The translations under genes and the position numbers were made by a program. The notes beneath the pieces are model-generated. The model had not been told where the DNA came from. It made no database searches and saw nothing but the letters and a program-made list of their open reading frames with translations. This document shows, piece after piece, positions 18,464 to 28,005 of a stretch of 53,286 nt of DNA (within the stretch, counting starts at the first letter, position 1; the number at the start of each line of letters is the position of its first letter). The stretch is from Enterovibrio norvegicus DSM 15893 (GTDB taxonomy: Bacteria > Pseudomonadota > Gammaproteobacteria > Enterobacterales > Vibrionaceae): the NCBI RefSeq assembly GCF_900115495.1, contig NZ_FOWR01000034.1, forward strand, positions 1-53,286, written 5' to 3'.

Positions 18464-20149
18464 ATGAGCAGTTATCGACCCTGTTTTCTGATCCCTTGCT
18501 ACAACCATGGCAATACGGTGCATGGTGTTGTTCAGCAGTTGATGCCCTTTGGTTTTGACGTGTTGCTGGTGGATGACGGTAGCAATGCTGACACCAAAGC
18601 TGCCCTCGCCTATGCCGCCCTTTCACCGAATGTCACTTTGCTGACATTGAAAGAGAACCAAGGTAAAGGCGGCGCGGTCATCGCAGGGCTAAAAGAAGCG
18701 CAGAGACTGGGTTACTCCCATGCGATTCAAATCGATGCCGATGGTCAGCATGACACACAGGCATTGCCAGAACTCATCCAAACCTCGGAAGACAACCCGA
18801 ACGCCTTGGTGTCAGGTAAACCCATTTATGATGCGTCCATTCCCGCGTCTCGTCGTTATGGTCGCTACATTACGCATTTTTGGGTGATGTTAGAAACCCT
18901 CTCCACTTCCGTAAAAGACACCATGTGTGGTTTTCGCGCCTATCCACTGACCCAAACGCTGGCAGTCATCGACGGTGCAGCCATTGGCACACGCATGGAC
19001 TTTGACATTGAGATCATGGTGCGCCTTTACTGGAACGACACTGAGATCTTGTTTGTCGATACGCGGGTGATCTACCCAGAAGATGGCATCTCGCATTTCG
19101 ATGCGTTGAAAGACAACGTGCGCATCAGCAAAATGCACAGCAAGTTGTTCTTCTCGATGTTTCCTAAAATCCCGCATTTACTCAGCAGAAAACGCCGAAA
19201 AGCCAAACACTGGTCAACGCAAAAAGAGCGTGGCACCATTCTTGGCATTAAAATTCTGTTGGGATCTTACCGCTTATTAGGGCGGGGGGTTTTCAGTCTG
19301 TTGCTGCGTGTCGTCATGGCGTATTACTGGCTTACGGGCAAATCCGCAAAGCGCGCATCTGAGCAATATTTAGCGCGATTGAATGCCTACGGTGCGGAGC
19401 AAAACATCACGTTCCCTGAAAAGATGACATCGTATAAGCACTTGTTATCTTTTGGAGAAACCATGCTCGACAAACTCGCGGCATGGCAAGGTGACTTCGA
19501 CGAGAGCAATTTAACTATAAGTGGCGCGGAACATTTTCATGACTCTGTGTCACAAAGCAAAGGCGCAGTGTTATTAGGCTCGCATCTGGGAAATATTGAA
19601 CTGTGTAGAGCGTTGAGCCGTCGACACACAGGTGTGAAAATAAACGCCTTGGTGTTTACTGAACATGCAGTTCAATTTAACTCGGTAATGGAAGCTGTTA
19701 ACCCAGACTCCGCCGTGAACCTGATTCAAGTGACCAACCTTGGCCCTGACACCGCGATCATGTTGCAACAAAAAATCGATCAAGGGGAATGGATTGTCAT
19801 CGTTGGAGACCGGACATCAGTGACCCGCGAAGGGCGCGTTGTGATGGCCGATTTTCTTGGTCAACCTGCGCCATTCCCACAAGGTCCTTTTGTGCTCGCG
19901 TCGGTATTGAAAGCCCCCGTATTTCTTCTCTTCGGCCTCAGAGCCCAAAGCGAAAGCGGTCCGCACTTCAACGTCTACTTCGAACCTTTTCATGACCCGA
20001 TTGTACTGCCTCGCGGAAGGCGAGAAGAAGCACTTCAAGACGTAGTACAACAATACGCTTCGCGTTTGGAACACTACACCCTTTTAGCACCACTCCAATG
20101 GTACAACTTTTTCAATTTCTGGCAGTTAGCGGGTAAAAATAATGAATAA
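18464..20149 (+). CDS. apeJ: ApeJ, fusion of family 2 glycosyltransferase and LpxL-like acyltransferase
   Basis: The 561-residue protein joins two enzymes. Residues 1 to about 240 form a GT-A family 2 glycosyltransferase with LIPCYNHGN, LLVDDGSN and the metal-binding D91-A-D93 (DADGQHD). A hydrophobic hinge lies near 265-290. Residues about 320-555 form an LpxL/HtrB-type lysophospholipid acyltransferase with the HX4E pair H374/E379 (GSHLGNIE) and GDRTSV. This fusion is characteristic of aryl polyene clusters and probably builds the glycolipid or lipid part of the product at the inner membrane. It overlaps the ammonia-lyase gene by 8 bp. Confidence 0.87.
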   Translation: MSSYRPCFLIPCYNHGNTVHGVVQQLMPFGFDVLLVDDGSNADTKAALAYAALSPNVTLLTLKENQGKGGAVIAGLKEAQRLGYSHAIQIDADGQHDTQALPELIQTSEDNPNALVSGKPIYDASIPASRRYGRYITHFWVMLETLSTSVKDTMCGFRAYPLTQTLAVIDGAAIGTRMDFDIEIMVRLYWNDTEILFVDTRVIYPEDGISHFDALKDNVRISKMHSKLFFSMFPKIPHLLSRKRRKAKHWSTQKERGTILGIKILLGSYRLLGRGVFSLLLRVVMAYYWLTGKSAKRASEQYLARLNAYGAEQNITFPEKMTSYKHLLSFGETMLDKLAAWQGDFDESNLTISGAEHFHDSVSQSKGAVLLGSHLGNIELCRALSRRHTGVKINALVFTEHAVQFNSVMEAVNPDSAVNLIQVTNLGPDTAIMLQQKIDQGEWIVIVGDRTSVTREGRVVMADFLGQPAPFPQGPFVLASVLKAPVFLLFGLRAQSESGPHFNVYFEPFHDPIVLPRGRREEALQDVVQQYASRLEHYTLLAPLQWYNFFNFWQLAGKNNE

Positions 20150-21686
20150 GATTTCTGACAACCCTATTGTGTTTGGGGATGATCAGCTCACCATCGAGTC
20201 TGTTGTTGCCATCGCGAATGGACAACACGCTGCATTGAACAGCTCTCCTGAATTTAGCGCGCGCATTGACCGCGGCACCAAATTCTTGGAGCGTTTGTTG
20301 AAAGAAGAAGGCGTGATTTATGGCGTCACCACCGGGTACGGGGATTCTTGTACCGTGGCGATTCCGCCTTCTCTTGTTGATGAACTTCCCCTTCACCTCA
20401 CTCGTTTTCACGGTTGTGGATTGGGACAAAACCTAGACCATGCCCAAAGCCGCGCAGTATTGGCAACGCGCCTGAACTCCTTAACCCAAGGCGTCTCAGG
20501 CGTAAGCATGGAACTGCTCAACCAACTCACAGCTTTGATCAATCACGACATCTCTCCGCGCATTCCACAAGAAGGTTCGGTGGGCGCAAGTGGCGACCTT
20601 ACGCCGCTTTCTTATGTTGCCGCGACCCTTATCGGCGAGCGTGAAGTAATTTACAAAGGCGAGATCCGCCCAACGGCAGAAGTGTTTGCAGAGCTTGGCA
20701 TTAAGCCCATCAAACTCAAGCCAAAAGAAGGCTTGGCGATGATGAACGGGACGTCAGTCATGACGGCACTCGCGTGTCTTGCGTTCAAACGTGCAGAATA
20801 CCTGACCCAGCTTTCAACGCGCATTACCGCCATGGTGTCATTGGCAATGCAAGGCAACGATTTCCACTTTGATGAAGCCTTGTTTGCAGTGAAACCTCAC
20901 CCAGGTCAGCAGCAAATTGCGGCTTGGCTGCGTGATGATCTGCAAGCCGATCGTCCACCACGAAACAGCGACCGTCTGCAAGATCGTTACTCGCTGCGCT
21001 GCGCACCCCATGTCATCGGTGTTCTTCAAGACACCCTGCCATGGCTACGCCAAATGATTGAAAACGAACTAAACAGCGCGAACGATAACCCGATCATTGA
21101 TGGCGACAACGAGCGCGTACTACACGGTGGACACTTCTATGGTGGGCACATAGCCATGGCAATGGACACACTGAAAACCGCCGTGGCAAACATCGCCGAT
21201 CTGCTTGATCGTCAAATGGCACAGTTGATGGACTACAAGTTCAACAACGGACTGCCGTTTAACCTCACAGGCGCTGAAGGCGAGAGAAAGCCAATTAACC
21301 ATGGCTTTAAAGCGGTACAAATCGGCATTTCAGCATGGACAGCGGAAGCGCTGAAAAACACCATGCCAGCCAGTGTCTTTTCGCGCTCAACTGAATGTCA
21401 TAACCAAGATAAAGTCAGCATGGGCACCATCGCCTCGCGCGATTGTCTTCGTGTGTTGGAATTGACAGAGCAAGTCACCGCTGCAAGTTTGCTTGCAGCG
21501 ACACAGGCGCTTGAAATTCGTATTCGCAAAGGCGAACTCAACATGAATCACTTGAGCCCAGCACTTCGTCAAATGATGAAAGACGTGCAGAGCGATTTTG
21601 ACTTTGTGGTTGAAGACCGCCCGTTGGAGCAGGATTTACGTCGCTTTATCGATCGTATCCAGCATCAAGGATGGGAGCTTTACTAG
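20142..21686 (+). CDS. aromatic amino-acid ammonia lyase (HAL/PAL/TAL family)
   Basis: A 514-residue MIO enzyme. The tripeptide A149-S150-G151 in GSVGASGDLTPLSY forms the prosthetic group, and Y60 in YGVTTGYG is the catalytic tyrosine. NDNPIID and FNNGLPFNL are other family motifs. The usual selectivity pair is F89-H90 (TRFHGCG), which matches neither HAL (Ser-His), the Rhodobacter TAL type (His-Leu) nor plant PAL (Phe-Leu). Because it lies inside the ape operon, overlapping apeJ by 8 bp and separated from apeK by 1 bp, tyrosine or phenylalanine deamination to the pigment starter is more likely than histidine catabolism. No hut genes are nearby. Confidence 0.87.
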   Translation: MNKISDNPIVFGDDQLTIESVVAIANGQHAALNSSPEFSARIDRGTKFLERLLKEEGVIYGVTTGYGDSCTVAIPPSLVDELPLHLTRFHGCGLGQNLDHAQSRAVLATRLNSLTQGVSGVSMELLNQLTALINHDISPRIPQEGSVGASGDLTPLSYVAATLIGEREVIYKGEIRPTAEVFAELGIKPIKLKPKEGLAMMNGTSVMTALACLAFKRAEYLTQLSTRITAMVSLAMQGNDFHFDEALFAVKPHPGQQQIAAWLRDDLQADRPPRNSDRLQDRYSLRCAPHVIGVLQDTLPWLRQMIENELNSANDNPIIDGDNERVLHGGHFYGGHIAMAMDTLKTAVANIADLLDRQMAQLMDYKFNNGLPFNLTGAEGERKPINHGFKAVQIGISAWTAEALKNTMPASVFSRSTECHNQDKVSMGTIASRDCLRVLELTEQVTAASLLAATQALEIRIRKGELNMNHLSPALRQMMKDVQSDFDFVVEDRPLEQDLRRFIDRIQHQGWELY

Positions 21687-21687
21687 T

Positions 21688-22116
21688 ATGCCAGAAGCCA
21701 CTTTACAGGCTGAGGTTACTCTAAGGACGGCGTTTCAGGACGCCGATCCTATGGGTGTGATCTACCACGGAAACTATTTCCGCTTTTTCGAAGAAGCCCG
21801 TCGCGCCATGATGGAACAACTCGATTATGGCTACATGGCGATGAAAGAGTCAGGCTACATGTGGCCAATCATTGATGCCGCTGTGCGCTACGTAAAGCCC
21901 ATCAAGTTTGACCAATCCATCATCGTTACCGCCAAGCTCACCGAATGGGAAAATCGCCTTCGCACCGATTACGTGATTTACGATGCAGCCACCCGCAAAC
22001 GCTTAACCAAAGGCCACACCATTCAAGTGGCCGTCAGCATCGACACAGAAGAGATGTGTTTTGTCTCTCCGACCGTCTTTACCCAAAAACTCGAGGCGTA
22101 CCTGAGTGCTCAATAA
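21688..22116 (+). CDS. apeK: ApeK, acyl thioesterase of the 4-hydroxybenzoyl-CoA thioesterase type
   Basis: A 142-residue hot-dog protein. The start at 21688 follows the lyase stop by 1 bp and is preceded by AAGGATGGGAG, a good ribosome site; a longer frame from 21598 would overlap the lyase and is not family-like. DADPMGVIYHGNYFRFFEEAR (about 16-36) is the 4HBT active-site segment, with the aspartate in DPMG. It probably hydrolyses acyl-thioesters, either editing carrier proteins or releasing the polyene. Confidence 0.85.
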   Translation: MPEATLQAEVTLRTAFQDADPMGVIYHGNYFRFFEEARRAMMEQLDYGYMAMKESGYMWPIIDAAVRYVKPIKFDQSIIVTAKLTEWENRLRTDYVIYDAATRKRLTKGHTIQVAVSIDTEEMCFVSPTVFTQKLEAYLSAQ

Positions 22117-22723
22117 ATGCCGCCGTTTGTTCTCTGCGCTATTGCTGTTTGTGTGTGTCTTTCCTGCGCACGCATTAACCTTGTCTGATTTACAGACACG
22201 CCTTTCAGCACATGACATCACACGTGGTGATTTTACCCAAACGCGTCATCTCGCCATGTTGGACATGCCATTGGTGTCCCAAGGTGCATTCCTATTGAGC
22301 CAGACCGACGGCCTATTGTGGCAACAAGCCACCCCCTTTCCGCTGTCCTTGGTATTAACAGGGAAAACCCTGACACAGCGCATCCCTGGGCAAGCAGACA
22401 ACATCGTCAATGCGGATGACAATCCGATGGTGTTCTACTTCAGTCGTTTATTTTTATCTCTGTTCCAAGGAGATACCGACGCTCTAGCAGCGCAGTTTGA
22501 TTTGCAGCTAACGGGAACCACAGAGAAGTGGCATTTGGTGTTAACCCCAAAACAACCGCCGCTGTCTCAGGTATTTAAAGAAATCACGCTTCAAGGCACA
22601 GAGCACATCGATATGTTGACCTTGCACGAAGTCAGAGGCGATCATTCAGAGATTCGCTTTACCAATGTGACCTTCACACCCACGAACCTGACAGAAGAAG
22701 AACTAGGTGAATTTGCTGACTAA
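22106..22723 (+). CDS. apeL: ApeL, LolA-like periplasmic lipid carrier
   Basis: The 205-residue protein begins at GTG 22106, overlapping apeK by 11 bp. A type I signal peptide (hydrophobic 8-20, ending AHA before L24) directs it to the periplasm. The mature part resembles LolA, the chaperone that carries lipoproteins across the periplasm: GDFTQTRHL, SQGAFLLSQ and LLWQQATPFP fit the start of the LolA half-barrel. Being next to an MMPL exporter and lipoproteins suggests it ferries the hydrophobic aryl polyene lipid to the outer membrane. Confidence 0.8.
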   Translation: MLNKCRRLFSALLLFVCVFPAHALTLSDLQTRLSAHDITRGDFTQTRHLAMLDMPLVSQGAFLLSQTDGLLWQQATPFPLSLVLTGKTLTQRIPGQADNIVNADDNPMVFYFSRLFLSLFQGDTDALAAQFDLQLTGTTEKWHLVLTPKQPPLSQVFKEITLQGTEHIDMLTLHEVRGDHSEIRFTNVTFTPTNLTEEELGEFAD

Positions 22724-25013
22724 AGCAACAGGCTGGTTGCTTGTTCTTGTTTTGCTCTTCGCAACCTCACTGTGGCGCCAGCCTAGTGATTTGCCAATGT
22801 TGGACACTGATGTCCTCAATCTTCTGCCTAAAAACCAACAAGACCCATTGGCACAAAAGGCGTTCCAACAAGCGGCTGAGAACATTGAAGATCAGGTTGT
22901 TATTCTTGTCGGTCACGCGTCACCAAGTGTTGCCATTGAAGCCACAAAAGCACTTACCTCTCAGCTAACACAGCTTCCGTTGTTTGATAGCATCAAAGCA
23001 GAAATGTCTGACGATGAACAAAACTCATGGGGCACTGTCTTTGCGCCTGTGAAATCGCAACTGCTGACAACAGAACAACGCCAAAGGCTTGCTGACAATC
23101 CCTCTGCACAAACTGCGCATGTCATTCAATCCATCTATAACCCCTTTTCAGGCGTCACCGGAGCAGAGCTCGCGCACGATCCTTTCTTATTGTTCCGTGA
23201 TTTCTTATTACACCTCGGTGCGCAAAACAGCCGTTTTACGCTAAAAGACAATGTGCTCACCACCCAGTTTGAAGGCAAGACTTACACCTTGGTGCGTGCA
23301 AGCCTGTCAGGCAGTGCCTACAGTGTGCCCATACAAGAACAGCTCATAGATTTGTATCAGGCTGAAGCGCAGCTAAAAACGCAGTACGGTGCGGACGTTC
23401 TGCATACTGGCGCCGTGTTTTACGCGGCCTTTGGCGCAGAGAGTGCTCGGTCAGAAATCAGCACCATTGGTGTTGGGTCCATGGTGGGTATTTTGCTCTT
23501 GGTGTTGTTTGTGTATCGCAGCCTTTTGCCCGTCAGCCTTGCGCTGCTTTCCATTGGCTCAGGGGTTATCACTGCCTTTTCCGTCAGTTTGCTCATCTTT
23601 GGACAAATTCACTTATTCAGTCTGGTCATTGGAGCCAGTTTGATCGGTGTTTCCATCGATTACTCTTTCCATTTCTTAACGGAAAGAATGGCAATGGGCG
23701 ACAAATGGAACGCCAACGCTGGCTGGCGTGCGGTCGCTGTACCTATCACCTTTGGCCTCGCCTCAACGTTAATCGCCTACTTGAGCATGTTTGCTGCGCC
23801 TTTTCCCGGCCTTCAACAACTCGCGGTGTTCTCAGCCGCAGGGCTCATTGGCGCTTACCTCAGCGTGATGTGCTGGTATCCCTTACTTGCCGCGAAGCTG
23901 GCAAAAAAAAGAACGCTGCCATGGCAACGCGCAGCGGTTTGGTGTCTCGCGCCTTGGCAAAAAGCCTCATGGCAGCGAGGCGTCATGTGCATTGCACTGG
24001 GTATCGGCGTGCTCGGGTTAGTGTATGCCGATTACGATGACAACATTCAGAAGTTGCAGTCACTGCCACCGTCACTCAAACAACAAGAACAACGCATTCA
24101 AGATATTTCAGGGATGGGAAGCAGCCAGCCTATGCTGTTGGTGCGCGGCAATAGCGAACAGGCGGTACTCACGTCACTCAATGCATTAACGCCGTCTCTT
24201 GATGCGCTTAAAGCCTTCGGTGATATCAGCGGTTACCAAACGCTCGCCGACTATGTGCCGCCCTTGTCGATACAAAAAGACAACTATCAACGCGTCGAAG
24301 CGCTTTATGCCTCACAGGCAGAAAAACTGGCGACGCAGCTCGGCTTGGCTGAGGTTCCAACACTCAAACAGGCTTTTACACCATTCACACTCCGTGATTT
24401 TTTACAGTCACCGAGTGGCCGTGAATTTCAACCGCTTTGGCTCGGAGACATTGACGATCAATTCGCAGCGCTCGTGTTGCTCCAAGATGTGTCTTCTCCT
24501 GCCAATGTGAAAGCCGCCCTTGCTCATCACTCCCATGTCAGTTGGCTCAACAAAGCCGAGGAGGTATCGCGTCTGTTTGGTGATTACCGCCAGCGTATCA
24601 GCGTGTTCATTGGGTTGTCGTGCATCATCATTCTTATCTTACTTAGCCTTCGCTTTGGCATGAAAAACGCGTGCCGAGTTCTTATCGCGCCCGTATTGGC
24701 AGCGGGTATAGGTTTGGCCGCAGGCGCACTGAGCAGTGTGCCAATGAACTTGTTCAACTTGCTGGCATTGTTTCTCGTGATGGGCATCGGCATTGATTAC
24801 GCCCTCTTCTTTGCCGAGCAGAAAGACAGCCTTCGCGCGTGGGTAGCAAACACCTTAGCGGCGCTCACCACCTTGCTCGCGTTTGGTCTGCTGTCCCTTA
24901 GCAACACAGAAGCCATTCACAGCTTTGGCATTACGGTGCTCGTGGGTATCAGTGCCGCTTGGCTTCTTTCCCCCATCGCGATTCGCGCAAACAGTAAGGG
25001 TATCGCTAAATGA
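22707..25013 (+). CDS. apeM: ApeM, MMPL/RND-type lipid exporter
   Basis: A 768-residue inner-membrane protein. One membrane helix near residues 7-24 is followed by a periplasmic loop of about 220 residues, a group of five helices (about 250-400), a second large loop, and a final group (about 630-765). This duplicated arrangement is that of the MMPL/RND exporter superfamily. GVSIDYSFHF (about 310-320) and GIGIDYALFF in the second half contain the paired acidic residues of the proton relay. The start is GTG 22707, overlapping apeL by 17 bp. It is the best candidate for exporting the finished lipid to the periplasmic carrier ApeL. Confidence 0.85.
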   Translation: MNLLTKATGWLLVLVLLFATSLWRQPSDLPMLDTDVLNLLPKNQQDPLAQKAFQQAAENIEDQVVILVGHASPSVAIEATKALTSQLTQLPLFDSIKAEMSDDEQNSWGTVFAPVKSQLLTTEQRQRLADNPSAQTAHVIQSIYNPFSGVTGAELAHDPFLLFRDFLLHLGAQNSRFTLKDNVLTTQFEGKTYTLVRASLSGSAYSVPIQEQLIDLYQAEAQLKTQYGADVLHTGAVFYAAFGAESARSEISTIGVGSMVGILLLVLFVYRSLLPVSLALLSIGSGVITAFSVSLLIFGQIHLFSLVIGASLIGVSIDYSFHFLTERMAMGDKWNANAGWRAVAVPITFGLASTLIAYLSMFAAPFPGLQQLAVFSAAGLIGAYLSVMCWYPLLAAKLAKKRTLPWQRAAVWCLAPWQKASWQRGVMCIALGIGVLGLVYADYDDNIQKLQSLPPSLKQQEQRIQDISGMGSSQPMLLVRGNSEQAVLTSLNALTPSLDALKAFGDISGYQTLADYVPPLSIQKDNYQRVEALYASQAEKLATQLGLAEVPTLKQAFTPFTLRDFLQSPSGREFQPLWLGDIDDQFAALVLLQDVSSPANVKAALAHHSHVSWLNKAEEVSRLFGDYRQRISVFIGLSCIIILILLSLRFGMKNACRVLIAPVLAAGIGLAAGALSSVPMNLFNLLALFLVMGIGIDYALFFAEQKDSLRAWVANTLAALTTLLAFGLLSLSNTEAIHSFGITVLVGISAAWLLSPIAIRANSKGIAK

Positions 25014-25612
25014 TCAAACGATTTGCGTTTCTCATTATCTTGGCCATAAGCCTTATGGGCTGTTCAACGCTTTTAAGCACGCCTGAATCTGACAACCGCG
25101 TTGAGCTAGCCAAAGGGGTATCTGTCACCCTCCCCACACCCGCAGAATTTGGCGGCAGCGTGAGTGTTAGCCAACTCATTAACGCAGATTGGGAAGGTGA
25201 AGCACATACGCTTCCGGTGCATTTAGAAATATCTTCTGAGCGTGTGGTGTTGGTCGGGTTTTCGGCATGGGGAACCCGCTTGATTACCGCCACGTATGAG
25301 AAGGGCCGACTCGAAGAAGATGCGCTAGCAGGCCTCGGTATTGTGTTACCAGACAGCCGACAAATCTTGATGAATTTGATGATTACACTCTGGCCAGTGG
25401 AAGCATGGGCACCGCATCTCAAGCCCATTGGTTGGACGCTGATCGAACAAGATAAGCATCGCATCTTACGCGATGCGAGCGGCGAAACCGTGGTTGAAAT
25501 ACAGTATGATGAACCCTTCAAATTGGGGACGGTGCCAGCCTTCATCCAATACGAACACAAACAACAACATTATCGCATTACGATTAACACCCTGAGCCCG
25601 AACGGACGCTAA
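25010..25612 (+). CDS. apeN: ApeN, DUF3261-type lipoprotein
   Basis: The 200-residue protein starts with ATGA overlapping apeM by 4 bp. Its lipoprotein signal has hydrophobic residues 5-16 and a lipobox LMGC with C18 modified; Ser19 suggests outer-membrane sorting. The rest has no catalytic motif and fits the lipoprotein of unknown function regularly present after the exporter in aryl polyene clusters. It may be the outer-membrane receptor for the ApeL cargo, by analogy with LolB, but this is inference. Confidence 0.75.
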   Translation: MIKRFAFLIILAISLMGCSTLLSTPESDNRVELAKGVSVTLPTPAEFGGSVSVSQLINADWEGEAHTLPVHLEISSERVVLVGFSAWGTRLITATYEKGRLEEDALAGLGIVLPDSRQILMNLMITLWPVEAWAPHLKPIGWTLIEQDKHRILRDASGETVVEIQYDEPFKLGTVPAFIQYEHKQQHYRITINTLSPNGR

Positions 25613-25637
25613 TTTCAACACCAAGGCGGTAAACTTC

Positions 25638-26822
25638 ATGACTCCCGTTTACATACATGCCTGCGGTGCGCACTCCGCACTTGGCAGCACTCTCGATGAG
25701 ATTCATTCCAGCTTAAAACGAGGCATTAGCCCAGGTATGTCCGGCGAGCGCTTTCGGTTGAACGATGACACCATGGTGACCGTCGGTCGCGCAGTGGGCG
25801 CACTGCCGTCATTGGAAGCTTTTCCTTCACATCAGCAGACACGCAATAACCAACTGGCACTCTCTGCGTTGCTGCAACTGTCTGATGCCGTTAATGATGC
25901 CAAAGCGCGTTTCTGCCCTGATCGCATTGCCGTGGTATTAGGCTCGAGCACGTCCGGCATTTCAGACGGTGAGCGCGCGTTAAAACATTACATTGATCAG
26001 GGTGAATTCCCAAAAACTTACCATTACCACCAGCAAGAACTCGGTAACCTATCAGACTTCGTCAGTGACTATTTTGGCCTAACGGGGTTGCACTATACGG
26101 TTTCAACCGCATGTTCATCCAGCGGCCGCGTTTTTCTCACCGCGAAACGGTTATTAAAAGCAGGCCTTGCCGATGCAGTGATCGTTGGTGGTGCTGATAG
26201 TTTGTGTGCGTTAACAGTGAACGGGTTCCATGGGTTGGATTCAATCTCTCCTGAGCTTTGCAACCCATTCGGAGAGAACCGAAACGGGATAAATATTGGT
26301 GAGGCAGCGGCTTTTATGCTTCTCTCGCTTGAGCGGCCTTCTGACCTTCCTCATATTGCATTACTCGGCGCGGGAGACAGTTCTGATGCGCACCATATTT
26401 CAGCGCCCCACCCTGAAGGGGATGGTGCTGAACGAGCAATGAGAAACGCGCTGGAGGATGCGCATCTCACCGCGAATGACATTGGTTATGTGAATGCGCA
26501 CGGTACGTCTACGCCATTGAACGATGCGATGGAATCTAAAGCCATTTTACGCACCTTAGGTGAACACGTACCTGTGAGTTCGACAAAGCCGCTGACGGGA
26601 CACACTTTAGGCGCAGCCAGTGCCATTGAAGCCAGCATTTGTTGGCACGTATTGAAACATTCACTGCCGCTACCCGTATCAAAGCATCAACAAGCGCATG
26701 CAACGGATGTCGCGCCGATTCGATTGGCACAGCTCGGCGATACACTGGAAAAACCGGCCATTTTGAGTAACTCCTTTGCGTTTGGCGGTAACAATATCAG
26801 CCTGATTTTTGGACACGTATGA
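25638..26822 (+). CDS. apeO: ApeO, beta-ketoacyl-ACP synthase
   Basis: A 394-residue ketosynthase of the FabF/FabB type with the full catalytic triad: C159 in STACSSSG, H288 in NAHGTSTP and H322 in TGHTLGAA. It has the GFGG-like end FAFGGNN. In characterised systems ApeO condenses acyl-ACP with malonyl-ACP, paired with ApeC. It overlaps apeP by 4 bp (ATGA) and follows apeN by 25 bp. Confidence 0.9.
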   Translation: MTPVYIHACGAHSALGSTLDEIHSSLKRGISPGMSGERFRLNDDTMVTVGRAVGALPSLEAFPSHQQTRNNQLALSALLQLSDAVNDAKARFCPDRIAVVLGSSTSGISDGERALKHYIDQGEFPKTYHYHQQELGNLSDFVSDYFGLTGLHYTVSTACSSSGRVFLTAKRLLKAGLADAVIVGGADSLCALTVNGFHGLDSISPELCNPFGENRNGINIGEAAAFMLLSLERPSDLPHIALLGAGDSSDAHHISAPHPEGDGAERAMRNALEDAHLTANDIGYVNAHGTSTPLNDAMESKAILRTLGEHVPVSSTKPLTGHTLGAASAIEASICWHVLKHSLPLPVSKHQQAHATDVAPIRLAQLGDTLEKPAILSNSFAFGGNNISLIFGHV

Positions 26823-27283
26823 AAACAGTACCTCATGTGAATGATTTGCTTCCTCACGAAGCACCCATGATCTTGATCGACGACATGATCGATGTGGGTG
26901 AAAAACACATTCACTGCCGCGTCACCTCAAAAGAGAGCAACCTCTTTTTTGATCAAGAGATAAAAGCGATCCCAGGTTGGGTCGGCATTGAGTTAATGGC
27001 CCAAACCATTGCTGCGTGGTCGGGGTATCACGCTTGGCATGAAGGCGGCGAACCGCCTGTCGGCTTCTTGCTCGGCAGTCGTCGCTACAACACTGACACC
27101 AGCGTATTTCCTGCTGGGCAGGTGTTAGACATTCATGCTGATCACATGATGGAAAGCAACGGCATGGCCGTTTTTGCTTGCCGAATAGAACATGACGGCG
27201 TTGAGATTGCCACCGCGCAGCTCAACGCATTTGTACCGCCAAAAGAAAAACTCGAACAGATGATGAACAGGGATACCCAATGA
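26819..27283 (+). CDS. apeP: ApeP, 3-hydroxyacyl-ACP dehydratase
   Basis: The 154-residue hot-dog protein has the FabA/FabZ-like motif LLPHEAPMILID with H13, and E58 in GWVGIELMAQ as the probable second catalytic residue. It is the second dehydratase of the cluster and is longer than ApeI. In studied aryl polyene systems ApeI and ApeP work together to dehydrate the reduced intermediates. It is flanked by 4-bp ATGA overlaps with both apeO and apeQ. Confidence 0.87.
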   Translation: MKTVPHVNDLLPHEAPMILIDDMIDVGEKHIHCRVTSKESNLFFDQEIKAIPGWVGIELMAQTIAAWSGYHAWHEGGEPPVGFLLGSRRYNTDTSVFPAGQVLDIHADHMMESNGMAVFACRIEHDGVEIATAQLNAFVPPKEKLEQMMNRDTQ

Positions 27284-28005
27284 ACAGAGATGTACTGGTA
27301 ACGGGTGCCAGCAAAGGCATCGGTAAAGCGATTGCACTGCAACTCGCAAAAGATGGGTTTTCTGTGGTGGTGCACTATGGCCGAGATAAAGCAGGTGCAA
27401 AAGACACACTCGCTGCTATTCAAGCTGAAAATGGACAAGGTCGCCTCATCAGTTTTGACATCAGCAACCGTGAACAATGCCGTGAAACTTTAGAAGCCGA
27501 TATTGCAGAACACGGTGGCTACTACGGCGTTGTGAACAACGCTGGCGTTACCGCAGATACCGCCTTCCCAGCGATGACAGCTGAAGAATGGGATGGCGTG
27601 GTTCATACCAACCTAGACAGTTTCTACAACGTGCTTCACCCATGCATCATGCCGATGCTTCAACGCCGCAGAGGCGGGCGCATTGTTACCATGGCGTCTG
27701 TTTCCGGTATGATGGGCAACCGCGGTCAAACCAATTACAGCGCGGCGAAAGCGGGCATTATCGGTGCAACAAAAGCACTGGCATTGGAGTTGGCCAAGCG
27801 AAAAGTCACGGTCAACTGCGTCGCACCCGGTTTGATCGATACAGGCATGATTGACGAGCATGTAAAAGAACATGCGCTACCACAAGTTCCTTTGCGTCGC
27901 ATGGGCGAACCTGAAGAAGTCGCAGGCCTTGTTAGCTACCTGATGTCAGACATCGCAGGCTATGTCACGCGACAAGTCATTTCAGTCAATGGAGGCCTCA
28001 TATGA
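27280..28005 (+). CDS. apeQ: ApeQ, 3-ketoacyl-ACP reductase
   Basis: A 241-residue short-chain dehydrogenase of the FabG type. The NADPH motif is TGASKGIG (8-15), NNAG is at 86-89, and the catalytic residues are Ser140 or Ser142, Y153 and K157 (NYSAAK). The GG end motif is VNGGLI. It reduces the 3-keto group after each condensation. It overlaps both neighbours by 4 bp. Confidence 0.92.
   Translation: MNRDVLVTGASKGIGKAIALQLAKDGFSVVVHYGRDKAGAKDTLAAIQAENGQGRLISFDISNREQCRETLEADIAEHGGYYGVVNNAGVTADTAFPAMTAEEWDGVVHTNLDSFYNVLHPCIMPMLQRRRGGRIVTMASVSGMMGNRGQTNYSAAKAGIIGATKALALELAKRKVTVNCVAPGLIDTGMIDEHVKEHALPQVPLRRMGEPEEVAGLVSYLMSDIAGYVTRQVISVNGGLI

Noticed and set aside
20142-21686. hutH for histidine catabolism
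   Set aside because: No hutU, hutI or hutG nearby, and the gene is inside the ape operon with an unlike selectivity pair.
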